Assembly: GCA_964344305.1 (NCBI GenBank)
Contig: CAYFMT010000012.1
Location: forward strand, 1-64,000
Direction: 5' to 3'
Length of the DNA: 64,000 nucleotides
Source of the DNA: JABMOV01 sp964344305
GTDB lineage: Bacteria > Fidelibacterota > Marinisomatia > Marinisomatales > JABMOV01
In this document: piece after piece, positions 8,569 through 17,357 of the stretch
Numbering within the stretch: the first letter of the stretch is position 1
How the letters are laid out: each line of letters starts with the position of its first letter
Translations under genes and position numbers: made by a program
The notes under the pieces: model-generated
What the model saw: the letters and a program-made list of their open reading frames with translations, nothing else
What the model was told of the DNA's origin: nothing
Database searches by the model: none

Positions 8569-11313
8569 ATGAAAAAATTCTTCCTTATTTCAATGAGTAT
8601 CATCCTTAGTGTTGGGTATGGAAACACACTGGATTCATTTCATGCTGCCATAGGTCAGAATGCAGTGGTACAAAGTAAGAATCAAAGGATTCAACAGTTT
8701 TACCCGGATAGATTGAATTCACTGGGGTTGTCAGCGGATAAATCACCTGTCGAAAATGCTGTGAAGGTGTTGACCAATTTTGCGAATGCCTATTCCATTG
8801 AACCAGGAAATGTTCGTCTGGAGGCTCATGATCAAAAGGGACATTTACATTATGTTATTTTTAGACAAACCGTTAATTCTGTTCCTGTGTATCAATCCAA
8901 AATAGATTTTCGTTTTAGAGACAATCATTTATTGTTGATGTCCAGAATTCAAACCTATCCGAACCTTGATGTAGATACCAATCCCACAATTGACCGTGAT
9001 ATGTCGCAGGAAATCATCCAACTTGAAACCCAGTTTAATCCGGACAGAAATGATATGTTTGTGAAATCACCCGAACTGTTTGTTTACCTGGATTACTCCG
9101 ATGAAGTTCAGGTCGGTCGCCTTGCCTGGCTTGCAAAAGTCCAGATTCATCACCCAAGGAATTCTGTCTATTTAAGAGCCGTCAGTTTCTATGAAGTATG
9201 GATAGATGCCCATTCCGGAGACTTGATTTCCATGATTGATCGTGCTGAAGATATTGAAATTACCGGCAGGATTACGGGAATGGTAAAGGATGTCCCTTAC
9301 GGCACACCAACAGAGAGACCATTGGAAGATCTAAGGGTACAGGTTTCAGGGATAGGTGATACATACACAGACGAAGATGGATTTTACACTATTGATATTG
9401 GAACAACGCAGCGCGATGTTACGGTGGATTTTTATGGGTACTATCTCGATATTGATACCAGGAATACTTCTGAGGCTGTCATCACGGTTACCGCTACTCC
9501 CGGTGATACCATCAACATGCTGTTTGATGATCTCGTCTCGCTTCCATCTGAACGGGATACCTATTTTCATGCCAATCTGGTTCATGACTGGATTACCGAT
9601 CTTGACAACGATTTTACAGGAGCTGATTATGTCATGCCGGCTGCTGTAAATATTGGTAGTGAGGACCCCTACTGGCCCTGTAATGCCTATTGGAATGGAA
9701 CGGGCATCAATATGTTTTCTGCAGGTGGTGGATGCAGCGATACTGGGGAGATGGCAGATGTGATCTATCATGAATATCAACACGGTTTAACACAATTTGC
9801 TTATGATCCTTTTCCCTCTCCATATGAAAGTGGTATGGGCGAAGGATTCAGTGACTATACGGCCATGACTATTCGAAATTCACCCTGCCTAGGTGATGCT
9901 TTTTTTGGGACCCCCGGAGATTGCTTAAGGGATGGGGAAAATACTCGGCAGTTCCCAGGGAATGAATGTGGTGGTTCTGTGCATTGTCTCGGTGAAATAT
10001 CCATGGGATCCATGTGGCAAATGAGAAAAAACCTAATAAACACATTTGGTGATTCAGCTGCAGCCGTTGCTCATTCAGACACCCTCTTTAGATGGGCCAT
10101 GTTTGGACGTCCTTACACCGTACCCGAACTCCTCGATGAAATTCTTATTGCAGATGACGATGATGGAACACTGGTAAACGGAACACCCAATTTCACAGAT
10201 ATTGCTGATGGCTTTGCACAGCATAATGTCTATGCTTCCATCCCGGAATATGGAATTGCCCATACTCCAATCATGAATATGGATGCTGCACCGAATCCTA
10301 TTCTTATAGAAGCATTTATCAGCTCTATCCATGGGGATATTGTAAATCCACAGCTTCATTACTCTATTCTAGGTACAAACACAACCATTCCAATGAATCC
10401 TACAGAGGACCCAAGCACTTTCCAGGCGTTTATTCCCGCCATGGAATCCGGTACCATTGTTACATATTATATTGATGCATCCGATGCAGAGGGTAATTAC
10501 ATGATCGTCCCTGAAACCGCTCCAGAGCATCCATATTTCTTCCTGGTAGGAGATATCCAATCCTTCCCCGTTCTAGCCAGTGATAATGCTGAAACAGATC
10601 AGGGATGGACACTGGGAATTGATACTGACCAGGCATCCACTGGGATCTGGGAGCGGGTTGATCCAATCGGTACAGAAGGAAATGGAATTCAAGCCCAGCC
10701 GGAATTCGATCATACACCAAATGGAGAAATCTGTTTCGTTACAGGTAATGCCGAATTTGATGGAACAAATGTTGGCGAAAATGATGTGGATGGTGGAGTT
10801 ACAACTCTGGTCTCACTACCTTATAACCTTTCAGGTGTTCTACAGCCTATCCTCACATACTGGAGATGGTATACCAACAATGCTGGGGATTCACCTGGTG
10901 AGGATGTGTGGCGAGTGCAGATCTCAAGTGACAGTCAAAACTGGATAACGCTTGAAGAAACGAGCGAATCACAGTCTTCATGGGTTTATAAACAATATCT
11001 AATTGACGAATATGTGGATTTAAACGAAACAGTTTACATCCGATTCCAGGCTGATGATTCCGGAGACGGATCCATTGTTGAAGCTGGAGTAGATGATATT
11101 GAAATCCGCAATGGCCTTTCGTTGAATGTCGATCCCGGGGATATGGATTTCTCCCAGACGCTGGACATCTATGATATCCTTGCGATGGCCGATGCTATCA
11201 CAGGTGAGGGCGGTCCGAATGGTATACAAACATACGTGGGTGACATCAACGGGGACGGAATCCTGAACATTATGGATGTTATAATTATGGTACAGATGGT
11301 ACTGGATTACTGA
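8569..11313 (+). CDS. Secreted M36-like zinc metalloprotease with C-terminal dockerin
   Basis: This 914-residue exported protein starts with a signal peptide (MKKFFLISMSIILSVGYG). Next come a fungalysin/thermolysin-type propeptide region (about 30-220) and a carboxypeptidase-regulatory-like beta domain (about 225-305). The peptidase domain has zinc motif HEYQH (His401, Glu402, His405) and third ligand Glu425 in GMGEGFSDY. Beta-sandwich and jelly-roll-like domains follow. The C terminus is a dockerin-type pair of calcium loops (GDMDFSQTLD and GDINGDGILN). It would digest proteins outside the cell or on its surface. A TTG 12 bases upstream is also in frame, but the ATG gives a normal signal peptide. 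There is no T9SS-type sorting tail, so attachment may depend on the dockerin. Confidence 0.88.
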   Translation: MKKFFLISMSIILSVGYGNTLDSFHAAIGQNAVVQSKNQRIQQFYPDRLNSLGLSADKSPVENAVKVLTNFANAYSIEPGNVRLEAHDQKGHLHYVIFRQTVNSVPVYQSKIDFRFRDNHLLLMSRIQTYPNLDVDTNPTIDRDMSQEIIQLETQFNPDRNDMFVKSPELFVYLDYSDEVQVGRLAWLAKVQIHHPRNSVYLRAVSFYEVWIDAHSGDLISMIDRAEDIEITGRITGMVKDVPYGTPTERPLEDLRVQVSGIGDTYTDEDGFYTIDIGTTQRDVTVDFYGYYLDIDTRNTSEAVITVTATPGDTINMLFDDLVSLPSERDTYFHANLVHDWITDLDNDFTGADYVMPAAVNIGSEDPYWPCNAYWNGTGINMFSAGGGCSDTGEMADVIYHEYQHGLTQFAYDPFPSPYESGMGEGFSDYTAMTIRNSPCLGDAFFGTPGDCLRDGENTRQFPGNECGGSVHCLGEISMGSMWQMRKNLINTFGDSAAAVAHSDTLFRWAMFGRPYTVPELLDEILIADDDDGTLVNGTPNFTDIADGFAQHNVYASIPEYGIAHTPIMNMDAAPNPILIEAFISSIHGDIVNPQLHYSILGTNTTIPMNPTEDPSTFQAFIPAMESGTIVTYYIDASDAEGNYMIVPETAPEHPYFFLVGDIQSFPVLASDNAETDQGWTLGIDTDQASTGIWERVDPIGTEGNGIQAQPEFDHTPNGEICFVTGNAEFDGTNVGENDVDGGVTTLVSLPYNLSGVLQPILTYWRWYTNNAGDSPGEDVWRVQISSDSQNWITLEETSESQSSWVYKQYLIDEYVDLNETVYIRFQADDSGDGSIVEAGVDDIEIRNGLSLNVDPGDMDFSQTLDIYDILAMADAITGEGGPNGIQTYVGDINGDGILNIMDVIIMVQMVLDY

Positions 11314-11319
11314 TCCAGA

Positions 11320-12072
11320 ATGTACCCAAAATTTCATAGTTTTTTCCTTACCCTGCTTATCTCTGCAGGGGTTTCTCAGAACATTTCTGGCATTATTCAC
11401 GAGAACGAACTCGACATGGATAATGTTAAAGAAGCCGGTCGGCTATTAATGGATCATGGGATTGGGTTTGTAAAGATCGAATCCAATAGCAAATCAGATG
11501 ATACGTGTGTCGTCACTATCCATGGGTATGAATCAAGAGGTTACGAATGGGTTGTACCGCTATCAGGATTAGCTCAACGTTTTGGAAACTCTTATTTTTA
11601 CCGATATGATTGGGACTCCTGTCCTGACACAATATCCAAAAATTTCAGTCATGACATGTCATTGTTACTTGATACCAAACCAAAACCCAGCGTGTTAATC
11701 CTGTTTGCCCACAGTTACGGTGGAGTTATTTTGACATTATCGCTGAAGTCTTTAGTAAATCCAGGTAGTGTAAATGCTCATGTAATTGCGTCCCCACTGG
11801 CAGGATACCCCAGGTTGACTGATGCGTGTAGGAATGAGGATATAACAGAACAATACGAATGGGATACCTGGTCTGAAAACATTCGATTCTATCAGTGGAG
11901 AACCCAGCATAAAAGTGATGGGGCCTTTAATCATCTGAAAAAAGACCCACAATTGATTTCTATTCCAGGCAGTCAGGTTGTGACACTCCCTGATACCATG
12001 GATGGTCATCGACTGGGACACAATTGGTCCATCACATGGGTAATGCGTCAATTTCTAAATAGTAATGATTAA
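11320..12072 (+). CDS. Secreted alpha/beta hydrolase of unknown substrate
   Basis: This 250-residue protein has an N-terminal signal peptide (cleavage near SAGVSQ). A nucleophile elbow AHSYGG places Ser132 as the likely catalytic residue, and TIHGYES forms a likely oxyanion region. His near DGHRLGHNW could complete the triad. The overall pattern is lipase/PGAP1-like, but the substrate cannot be assigned. It begins 6 bases after the metalloprotease stop, so the two are probably co-transcribed. It ends 18 bases from a convergent radical SAM gene with no clear terminator between them. Confidence 0.75.
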   Translation: MYPKFHSFFLTLLISAGVSQNISGIIHENELDMDNVKEAGRLLMDHGIGFVKIESNSKSDDTCVVTIHGYESRGYEWVVPLSGLAQRFGNSYFYRYDWDSCPDTISKNFSHDMSLLLDTKPKPSVLILFAHSYGGVILTLSLKSLVNPGSVNAHVIASPLAGYPRLTDACRNEDITEQYEWDTWSENIRFYQWRTQHKSDGAFNHLKKDPQLISIPGSQVVTLPDTMDGHRLGHNWSITWVMRQFLNSND

Positions 12073-12090
12073 TATCGGATTCAAGGATTC

Positions 12091-13293
12091 TTAATAAAGA
12101 AATTGCTGAATATCATACACGGATATTTTTACACCTCGATCCGTTACTTCATTCAATCTATATCGTAAATCCGCTGCCTGACGTTTGATTTCACGCCTGC
12201 TCATAAAATCCACACCAGCATTTTCCATGGCTGTCCTGAATTCTGGATTGGCATCATAGTATTCAGATACGTATACCATATCACCCTGTCCGAGCGACAG
12301 GTTTTTAGTTACTTCAACACAATCTTCAACATGTTTCTCCGCAAAGGTGTTTCCACCTATCCCGGCAAGAAATATAACCCCGACACTTACTCCACCTTCC
12401 TTCAAGCTCGCTACCAGTGAGTAGAGTTCATTATCCAATCGCGGTTTATTCATTATGGTTAATAAATCAGGGTTTCCAGTTTCAATACCAAGGTAAACGC
12501 GTTTTAAACCTGAGTCAGCTAGGGCGCGAAAATCATCACAATCCTTTTTAATACCGGTATAGAGGTCGATAAAAGAGTAAATATTCTGTAGCTGTGGAAA
12601 ATACCCGTGGATCGTATCCATCACCTCAAGTAACTGTTTTTGAGGCATGATAACAGCGTTAGCATCGCCCAGGAAAATGGATTTTCGCAGGTGTATCCCT
12701 TCTCCGATGAATCCCTGAATATCATTTAAGTGCCGAATAATTGCTTCCAGGGATTTAATACGAAAATCTCGATCACGATAAAAATTGCAGAATGTACATT
12801 TATTGTAGCTGCACCCTTCAGTGATCTGTACAACCAATGCCATGTATTGATCCGGTGGCAGAATGGATATGGGCTTATATACTTCATGAAATCGATGGGT
12901 TTCATTTCTCAGGGCTTGATCATCCCATTGCAGGATTCTATCGCATACGGACTGTGCATCTTCTGGAAACTCACTGAAGTAGCTATGTAATTCGGATAAC
13001 CCTTTTTGATAATCTGGCATTGCCTCAGCCATGGGGATTTCATCGACACTTCGAAATACATCCAATCCTACAAGCTTTCTTGATTTCAGGAAATACCGAT
13101 TGTCCAGCGTCCTGCGAATGTTCCTCTCCTTCACATACATCCCCTGGAGCCTTCCTTCCCTGTCGAATGTCCATAGATTATCGCCTGGATTGATGAACAA
13201 ATTCACAGCATGTTCTTTCACTGTAAGTGAAATGGTCCTGCCTTTATCATCGATAGAATACTGGTCTCCTTTGATCAATTTATCATGCTTCAT
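12091..13293 (-). CDS. Radical SAM protein of unknown function
   Basis: This is a 400-residue cytosolic iron-sulfur enzyme. The cluster cysteines Cys161, Cys166 and Cys169 (EGCSYNKCTFC) have CX4CX2C spacing rather than the usual CX3CX2C. A radical SAM barrel follows (IFLGDAN, YLGIETGN, IFLAGIGGN motifs). The first 150 residues form a separate domain I do not recognise. ATG at 13293 is preferred over a TTG 12 bases upstream. The gene overlaps the end of the HAD phosphatase gene by 11 bases, so the two are coupled. The reaction is unknown; the general architecture recalls COG1032-like radical SAM proteins. Confidence 0.8.
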   Translation of the reverse strand: MKHDKLIKGDQYSIDDKGRTISLTVKEHAVNLFINPGDNLWTFDREGRLQGMYVKERNIRRTLDNRYFLKSRKLVGLDVFRSVDEIPMAEAMPDYQKGLSELHSYFSEFPEDAQSVCDRILQWDDQALRNETHRFHEVYKPISILPPDQYMALVVQITEGCSYNKCTFCNFYRDRDFRIKSLEAIIRHLNDIQGFIGEGIHLRKSIFLGDANAVIMPQKQLLEVMDTIHGYFPQLQNIYSFIDLYTGIKKDCDDFRALADSGLKRVYLGIETGNPDLLTIMNKPRLDNELYSLVASLKEGGVSVGVIFLAGIGGNTFAEKHVEDCVEVTKNLSLGQGDMVYVSEYYDANPEFRTAMENAGVDFMSRREIKRQAADLRYRLNEVTDRGVKISVYDIQQFLY

Positions 13294-13945
13294 TACAATC
13301 ACCAATCATTCGTACAATATCCTTTGGGAATACAGCGATTTTATCCGGACCTGCTTCTTCTAACTCCATTCTTCCCTTGAATCCCCATAAAACCCCCATG
13401 GATTTAGCTCCTGCGTTTCGCGCCGTTTCAATATCGATGGCAGAATCACCAATCATAAGGATTTCTTTGCAGGACACATGCAATGCATGAGAGATAAAGT
13501 TCAATCCATAGGGATCAGGTTTTAGTGGATATCCATCCCGTCCCCCTAACACTGGATCGAAATTAATTCTTGGGAAAAATCTATCCACTGATATTTTTGT
13601 ATACCTGATTGGTTTGTTGCTGAGGACTGCCATTGGAATGTGCATCGCAGTAATGGTGTCCAGCACTTCATGGATTCCATCATAAACTGACGAACCAGTT
13701 TCCCAGGACATACTGTAGTTCTGTTTTACTTCATCAATCAATGTTGGCAATTGGGAATGCAAATCGGTTGGAAATGAATCCTGTATAAGCTTTTCGATTC
13801 CACTACCAACAGCATTTTTATAGAAAGTATTATCAAACTCCGGCAGATTATATTTATGCAACACCTGATTTACTGCTGATTTAATACCATCCAGCGTATT
13901 CAACAGTGTACCATCCAGGTCAAATACAATCGCTTTGATCATCAA
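13283..13945 (-). CDS. HAD-family phosphatase, phosphoglycolate phosphatase-like
   Basis: This 220-residue haloacid dehalogenase-fold hydrolase shows motif I DLDGTLLNT with the Asp nucleophile (Asp9) and acid/base Asp11, motif II LSNK, motif III KPDP and motif IV GDSAIDIETARNAG. The helical cap between motifs I and II is the C1 type found in Gph, PGM and pyrophosphatase relatives. Phosphoglycolate is the likeliest substrate by similarity, but it cannot be fixed from sequence. It is coupled to the downstream radical SAM gene. Its start borders the nrdJ control region. Confidence 0.88.
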   Translation of the reverse strand: MMIKAIVFDLDGTLLNTLDGIKSAVNQVLHKYNLPEFDNTFYKNAVGSGIEKLIQDSFPTDLHSQLPTLIDEVKQNYSMSWETGSSVYDGIHEVLDTITAMHIPMAVLSNKPIRYTKISVDRFFPRINFDPVLGGRDGYPLKPDPYGLNFISHALHVSCKEILMIGDSAIDIETARNAGAKSMGVLWGFKGRMELEEAGPDKIAVFPKDIVRMIGDCNEA

Positions 13946-13947
13946 TC

Positions 13948-13976
13948 TTGACAGTTTTGAACTAATTTTTGATAAA
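13948..13976 (+). promoter_or_regulatory. Candidate sigma70-type promoter for nrdJ
   Basis: TTGACA (13948-13953, a perfect -35) is separated by 17 bases from GATAAA (13971-13976, 4 of 6 matches to the -10). It would start transcription about 290 bases before nrdJ, upstream of the DnaA boxes and palindrome. This is prediction only; -35/-10 usage in this lineage is not established here. Confidence 0.35.
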
Positions 13977-14075
13977 ATTTCATGGGATTGAATTTACCAT
14001 TACTTCCCTATGTAGTACGAAATCAATGGGTTGAAAATCAGTCATTTTTCGGATGATTTTATCTTCTTTTTTTAC

Positions 14076-14095
14076 TGTGGATAACTTGTGGAAAA
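14076..14095 (-). promoter_or_regulatory. Two tandem DnaA boxes upstream of nrdJ
   Basis: Read on the minus strand, 14084-14076 is TTATCCACA, the exact consensus DnaA box. 14095-14087 is TTTTCCACA, one base off. They share orientation and their starts are 11 bp apart, about one helical turn. They lie in the 330-base gap 13946-14275 between the HAD gene and nrdJ. DnaA is known to act at the E. coli nrdAB promoter, so control of nucleotide reduction by DnaA is a reasonable inference. A chromosomal origin is the alternative. Confidence 0.6.
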
Positions 14096-14193
14096 CATAA
14101 AATAGTATGCATTTTCTCGACGAGAAATTTGCATTATCCGGTTTTTTAGTTTGCTTATCTTTTGGTCAGGTTTTAGATTTTGCCTGCCAACTA

Positions 14194-14207
14194 GGCGATA
14201 TATCGCC
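14194..14207. promoter_or_regulatory. Perfect 14-bp palindrome, possible NrdR-like operator
   Basis: GGCGATATATCGCC is perfectly self-complementary and lies 69 bases before the nrdJ start. Its core C-N-ATATAT-N-G matches the centre of the NrdR box, but the flanks do not match the usual ACA/TGT ends and I see no second box at the usual spacing. It could be an operator or a leader hairpin. Confidence 0.4.
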
Positions 14208-14275
14208 AAATCACTTGCCAGCCATATTTTTTGACATAAATACGTCCAACATTACGATACCAAAGGAACCTGTAT

Positions 14276-16717
14276 ATGGCGGAAGCGATTGAACTCAACT
14301 TCTCGGGAAATAAACCGAAAAGTGAGAATATTGATCCCATTGTAAAAGAAACATTATTGGAAGCTCAGAACGCGGAACTGAGTGACGAATCCAATAAACC
14401 TAATGAAAACCCCTATCACATAGATCGTTATTACCATAACGATACACTGGGGAAAGATGTCCTAAAAAATAAATACCTGTCCCCAGAGGAAAACCATCCC
14501 TTCGAGATATGGGAACGTCAGGCAATGGCTATTGCCTCGGTTGAACGGACCAAAAAGCTTCGGGAAACATGGGCCAGACGATTTCAGTCCATCCTTGAAG
14601 ATTTCAAATTTGTTCCGGGCGGACGGATCATGCATGGCGCAGGCCGCAACGACATAACCACCACGTTGAATAACTGTTATGTCGTGGCCATAAAGGATGA
14701 CTCCATCAAGTCCATTTACCAAACTATCAATGATGAAGCCATGACGTATAAATATGGCGGGGGTTGTGGCCATGACCTTTCTATCCTGAGACCCTCAGGT
14801 GATGCCATTAATGGTACCGGTGGCAACTCATGTGGTCCCACAGGATTTATGAACCTGTTCAGTGAAAATACCAATACTATAGCTCAACACGGTCGTCGCG
14901 GTGCAAATATGCAAACCCTGAGGATTGATCATCCTGACATTGAAAAGTTCATTGAAATAAAAACCGGGGATATCAATATGGTGAAATATTCCAATATCTC
15001 CGTGCTTTTAACGCATGAATTCATGAAAGCTGTGGAAAATGACAGTGAGTTTAATCTCACATGGGAAGGCGAAGTATACAAAACGATCCAGGCCAGGGAC
15101 TTATGGAATAAAATTATATTACATGCACATGAAAGCGCTGAACCGGGCTTATTGTTCTGGGATACGATGAAAGAATACCACAACGCTGAATATTGCAGTC
15201 CACTAGTGTCTACCAATCCATGTGCTGAGCAACCATTGCCCGACGGCGGTTGCTGTAACCTTGGTGCGGTAAATCTCGAACGATTTGTAGACGACCAGGG
15301 CAATTTCATGGAAGATGAATTCAAGGAAACAGTTCAGTACGCCACTCGATTTCTTGATAATGTTGTGGATTACAACATGGATAGGCATGCATTGGAGAGC
15401 CAAAAGCAAAATGCATCCAATGATAGACGAATCGGCCTGGGTATCCTTGGACTGGGTGATATGCTGGTTAAAATGAAGATTAAATATGACAGCGAAGATG
15501 CCCTCCAGACGGTGGACCAGGTTATGCAAATTTTCAGAGATACAACCTACGAGACCAGTTCTGATATTGCTCGCGAAAAAGGTGCATTCCCTCATTTTGA
15601 TTGGGACGGATACAGTCAGAGTAAATTTATCAAAAATCTTCCGAAACATCTTCGTGACACCATCAAGGAACAGGGCATTCGTAACTGTACATGTACCACA
15701 GTTGCTCCAACGGGTAGTGGTGCAATTGTTTCACGGGTCACATCTGGTGTTGAGCCTATATTTGCCACATCTTACAGACGGAAGGTGAAGAAAAATGATG
15801 GGTACGGTAAGGAATTTGATGAATATACCGTTTACCATCCCGTTATCGAAAAACTGTTCGGTAATGATGAAAATCTGCCAGATTACATTGTGACAGCTCA
15901 CGAAATTGATCCGTATTTCCGTGTCAAGATGCAGGGTGTTATCCAGAAATATATTGATAGTTCCATTTCATCAACTGTTAATCTCGCTGAAGACATCAAC
16001 CTGGATACCGTCGCTGATATTTATATGTCTGCCTATCAATCCGGTCTGAAAGGAATTACTGTTTATCGAGAAGGCAGCCGTGAAGGCATCCTCGTGACAG
16101 ATAAAAAAGAATCCAAAAATAAAAAGGAATCAGCAGATACATCCGATACCCAGCAAAACGGCCAAATGCATTTTCAAACACAAATGCGGCCCAGGATCAG
16201 GCCCAGTACAACACAGGGAATGACCAGAAGAATTCGTACAGGTGAAGGCACTCTGTATATCACCATAAATCAGGATCCCGATGGGTTGTGTGAAGTCTTT
16301 ACAGCAATTGGGAAAGCCGGGGGAAATGCTGCAGCACAATCCGAAGCAATTAGTCGATTGATTTCACTTGCCTTACGCTCCGGAATAGATCCGAACGCCA
16401 TTGTGAAGCAGCTTATTGGGATAAGCGGTCCAAACCCCACATGGGAAGATGGCCGACTTATCCTTTCCACCCCGGATGCGATTGGTAAAGCACTGGAAGA
16501 TTATCTCAATAATCATAGCTCAACCCAACCACAGCATGACGAATCGTTTCCTTCATCCACACAATTCACACTCGCTGATGACAGGGAAACAAAGGCCAAT
16601 CCTGTAACAGATTATACATTTAAGAATATCACCACATGTCCAGACTGCGGCAGCACGGTTCAACATCAATCCGGTTGTGTAACATGTCCAAGTTGTGGCT
16701 TTTCAAAATGTGAATAA
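14276..16717 (+). CDS. nrdJ: Adenosylcobalamin-dependent (class II) ribonucleotide reductase
   Basis: This 813-residue enzyme reduces ribonucleotides to deoxyribonucleotides using a B12-derived radical. Cys316 in NPCAE is the likely thiyl radical cysteine, with Cys134 (NNCYVV) and Cys327 as the probable active-site redox pair. The phosphate-binding segment APTGSGAIVSRVTSG is present. A TSCPD domain spans about 640-740. The tail is a zinc-ribbon-like Cys cluster (CPDC, CVTCPSC, C) that can shuttle electrons from thioredoxin. No N-terminal ATP-cone is apparent, so dATP feedback may be absent. An AAAGGAA ribosome-binding site precedes the ATG. It stands alone between two convergent or divergent units, with its own control region and terminator. 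Confidence 0.97.
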   Translation: MAEAIELNFSGNKPKSENIDPIVKETLLEAQNAELSDESNKPNENPYHIDRYYHNDTLGKDVLKNKYLSPEENHPFEIWERQAMAIASVERTKKLRETWARRFQSILEDFKFVPGGRIMHGAGRNDITTTLNNCYVVAIKDDSIKSIYQTINDEAMTYKYGGGCGHDLSILRPSGDAINGTGGNSCGPTGFMNLFSENTNTIAQHGRRGANMQTLRIDHPDIEKFIEIKTGDINMVKYSNISVLLTHEFMKAVENDSEFNLTWEGEVYKTIQARDLWNKIILHAHESAEPGLLFWDTMKEYHNAEYCSPLVSTNPCAEQPLPDGGCCNLGAVNLERFVDDQGNFMEDEFKETVQYATRFLDNVVDYNMDRHALESQKQNASNDRRIGLGILGLGDMLVKMKIKYDSEDALQTVDQVMQIFRDTTYETSSDIAREKGAFPHFDWDGYSQSKFIKNLPKHLRDTIKEQGIRNCTCTTVAPTGSGAIVSRVTSGVEPIFATSYRRKVKKNDGYGKEFDEYTVYHPVIEKLFGNDENLPDYIVTAHEIDPYFRVKMQGVIQKYIDSSISSTVNLAEDINLDTVADIYMSAYQSGLKGITVYREGSREGILVTDKKESKNKKESADTSDTQQNGQMHFQTQMRPRIRPSTTQGMTRRIRTGEGTLYITINQDPDGLCEVFTAIGKAGGNAAAQSEAISRLISLALRSGIDPNAIVKQLIGISGPNPTWEDGRLILSTPDAIGKALEDYLNNHSSTQPQHDESFPSSTQFTLADDRETKANPVTDYTFKNITTCPDCGSTVQHQSGCVTCPSCGFSKCE

Positions 16718-16740
16718 TCCACCATTAAGTCCTAAAAACA

Positions 16741-16773
16741 AAAAAGCCTTGAAGGAAACCTTCAAGGCTTTTT
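16741..16773. terminator. Bidirectional intrinsic terminator between nrdJ and frr
   Basis: A perfect 15-bp stem (AAAAAGCCTTGAAGG, loop AAA, and its complement) has A and T runs built into both ends. It can therefore stop nrdJ on the plus strand and the rplM-frr operon on the minus strand. Confidence 0.92.
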
Positions 16774-16793
16774 AACAACTAAAATCTATTAGT

Positions 16794-17351
16794 TTATACT
16801 TCCATGACTTCAGCTTCTTTATGTTCCTGAACTTCAGCAAAACGCTTAATGTGATCATCTGTCATGGTCTGGATTTCATCCTCAGCACGTTTTATCAAAT
16901 CTTCTGAAATACTTTCTTCCTTCTGATAATCCTTCAAATGATGAATGGCATCCCTGCGAACATTTCGTACGGCAACACGCCCTTCTTCAACCAGTTGGTG
17001 CACAATTCGAATCAACTCTTTTCTCCGTTCCTCGCTCAATGCTGGAATAGGACATAGAATTATCTGACCGTTGTTGCTTGGTGTCAAACCCAGGTTGTGG
17101 TTTAGAATCGCCCTCTCAACATCAGCCAACAGATTCTTTTCCCATGGCTGCACAGTAATCAAGCGTGGCTCAGGCACGGATATATTTGCTACCTGATTCA
17201 ATGGTGTAGGAGTACCGTAATAATCAACTTTCACTGAATTGAGTAATTCAGGATTTGCACGACCCGTCCGTATTTTTGCCAGTTCACCAATAGTATGAGT
17301 GACTGCCTGGTCCATTCTATGTTGTGCATCTTTTTTAATGTCATCGATCAT
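16794..17351 (-). CDS. frr: Ribosome recycling factor
   Basis: This 185-residue cytosolic factor splits post-termination ribosomes with EF-G. The RRF signature is clear: RTGRANPELL, the VDYYGTPTPLNQVANISVPEPR segment by its key residues, and a helical C terminus with EERRKEL and VRNVRRD. Length is normal for the family. It is the last gene of the rplM-rpsI-rpsB-tsf-pyrH-frr operon, 6 bases after pyrH, and ends at a strong terminator. Confidence 0.98.
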   Translation of the reverse strand: MIDDIKKDAQHRMDQAVTHTIGELAKIRTGRANPELLNSVKVDYYGTPTPLNQVANISVPEPRLITVQPWEKNLLADVERAILNHNLGLTPSNNGQIILCPIPALSEERRKELIRIVHQLVEEGRVAVRNVRRDAIHHLKDYQKEESISEDLIKRAEDEIQTMTDDHIKRFAEVQEHKEAEVMEV

Positions 17352-17357
17352 TGTTTC

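Noticed and set aside
14158..14190. Cobalamin riboswitch before the B12-dependent reductase (CAGG...CCTGCC fragment).
   Set aside because: The other conserved elements of the B12 element are missing and CAGG/CCTG pair with each other as a small hairpin.
14231..14258. TTGACA with TACGAT 16 bases on, just before nrdJ, as its promoter.
   Set aside because: The -10 match is weak and the predicted start would fall inside the AAAGGAA ribosome-binding site, removing it.
13946..14275. Chromosomal replication origin suggested by the DnaA boxes.
   Set aside because: Only two boxes are seen, and there is no dnaA, dnaN, gyrB or rpmH nearby. Regulation of nrdJ is the simpler reading, though it is not excluded without GC skew.
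15203..15649. Long antisense open frame (148 codons) inside nrdJ.
   Set aside because: It is a shadow of a strongly supported coding sequence on the other strand, with no start signal. The same applies to similar frames at 19035-19514, 52612-53121 and 62887-63219.
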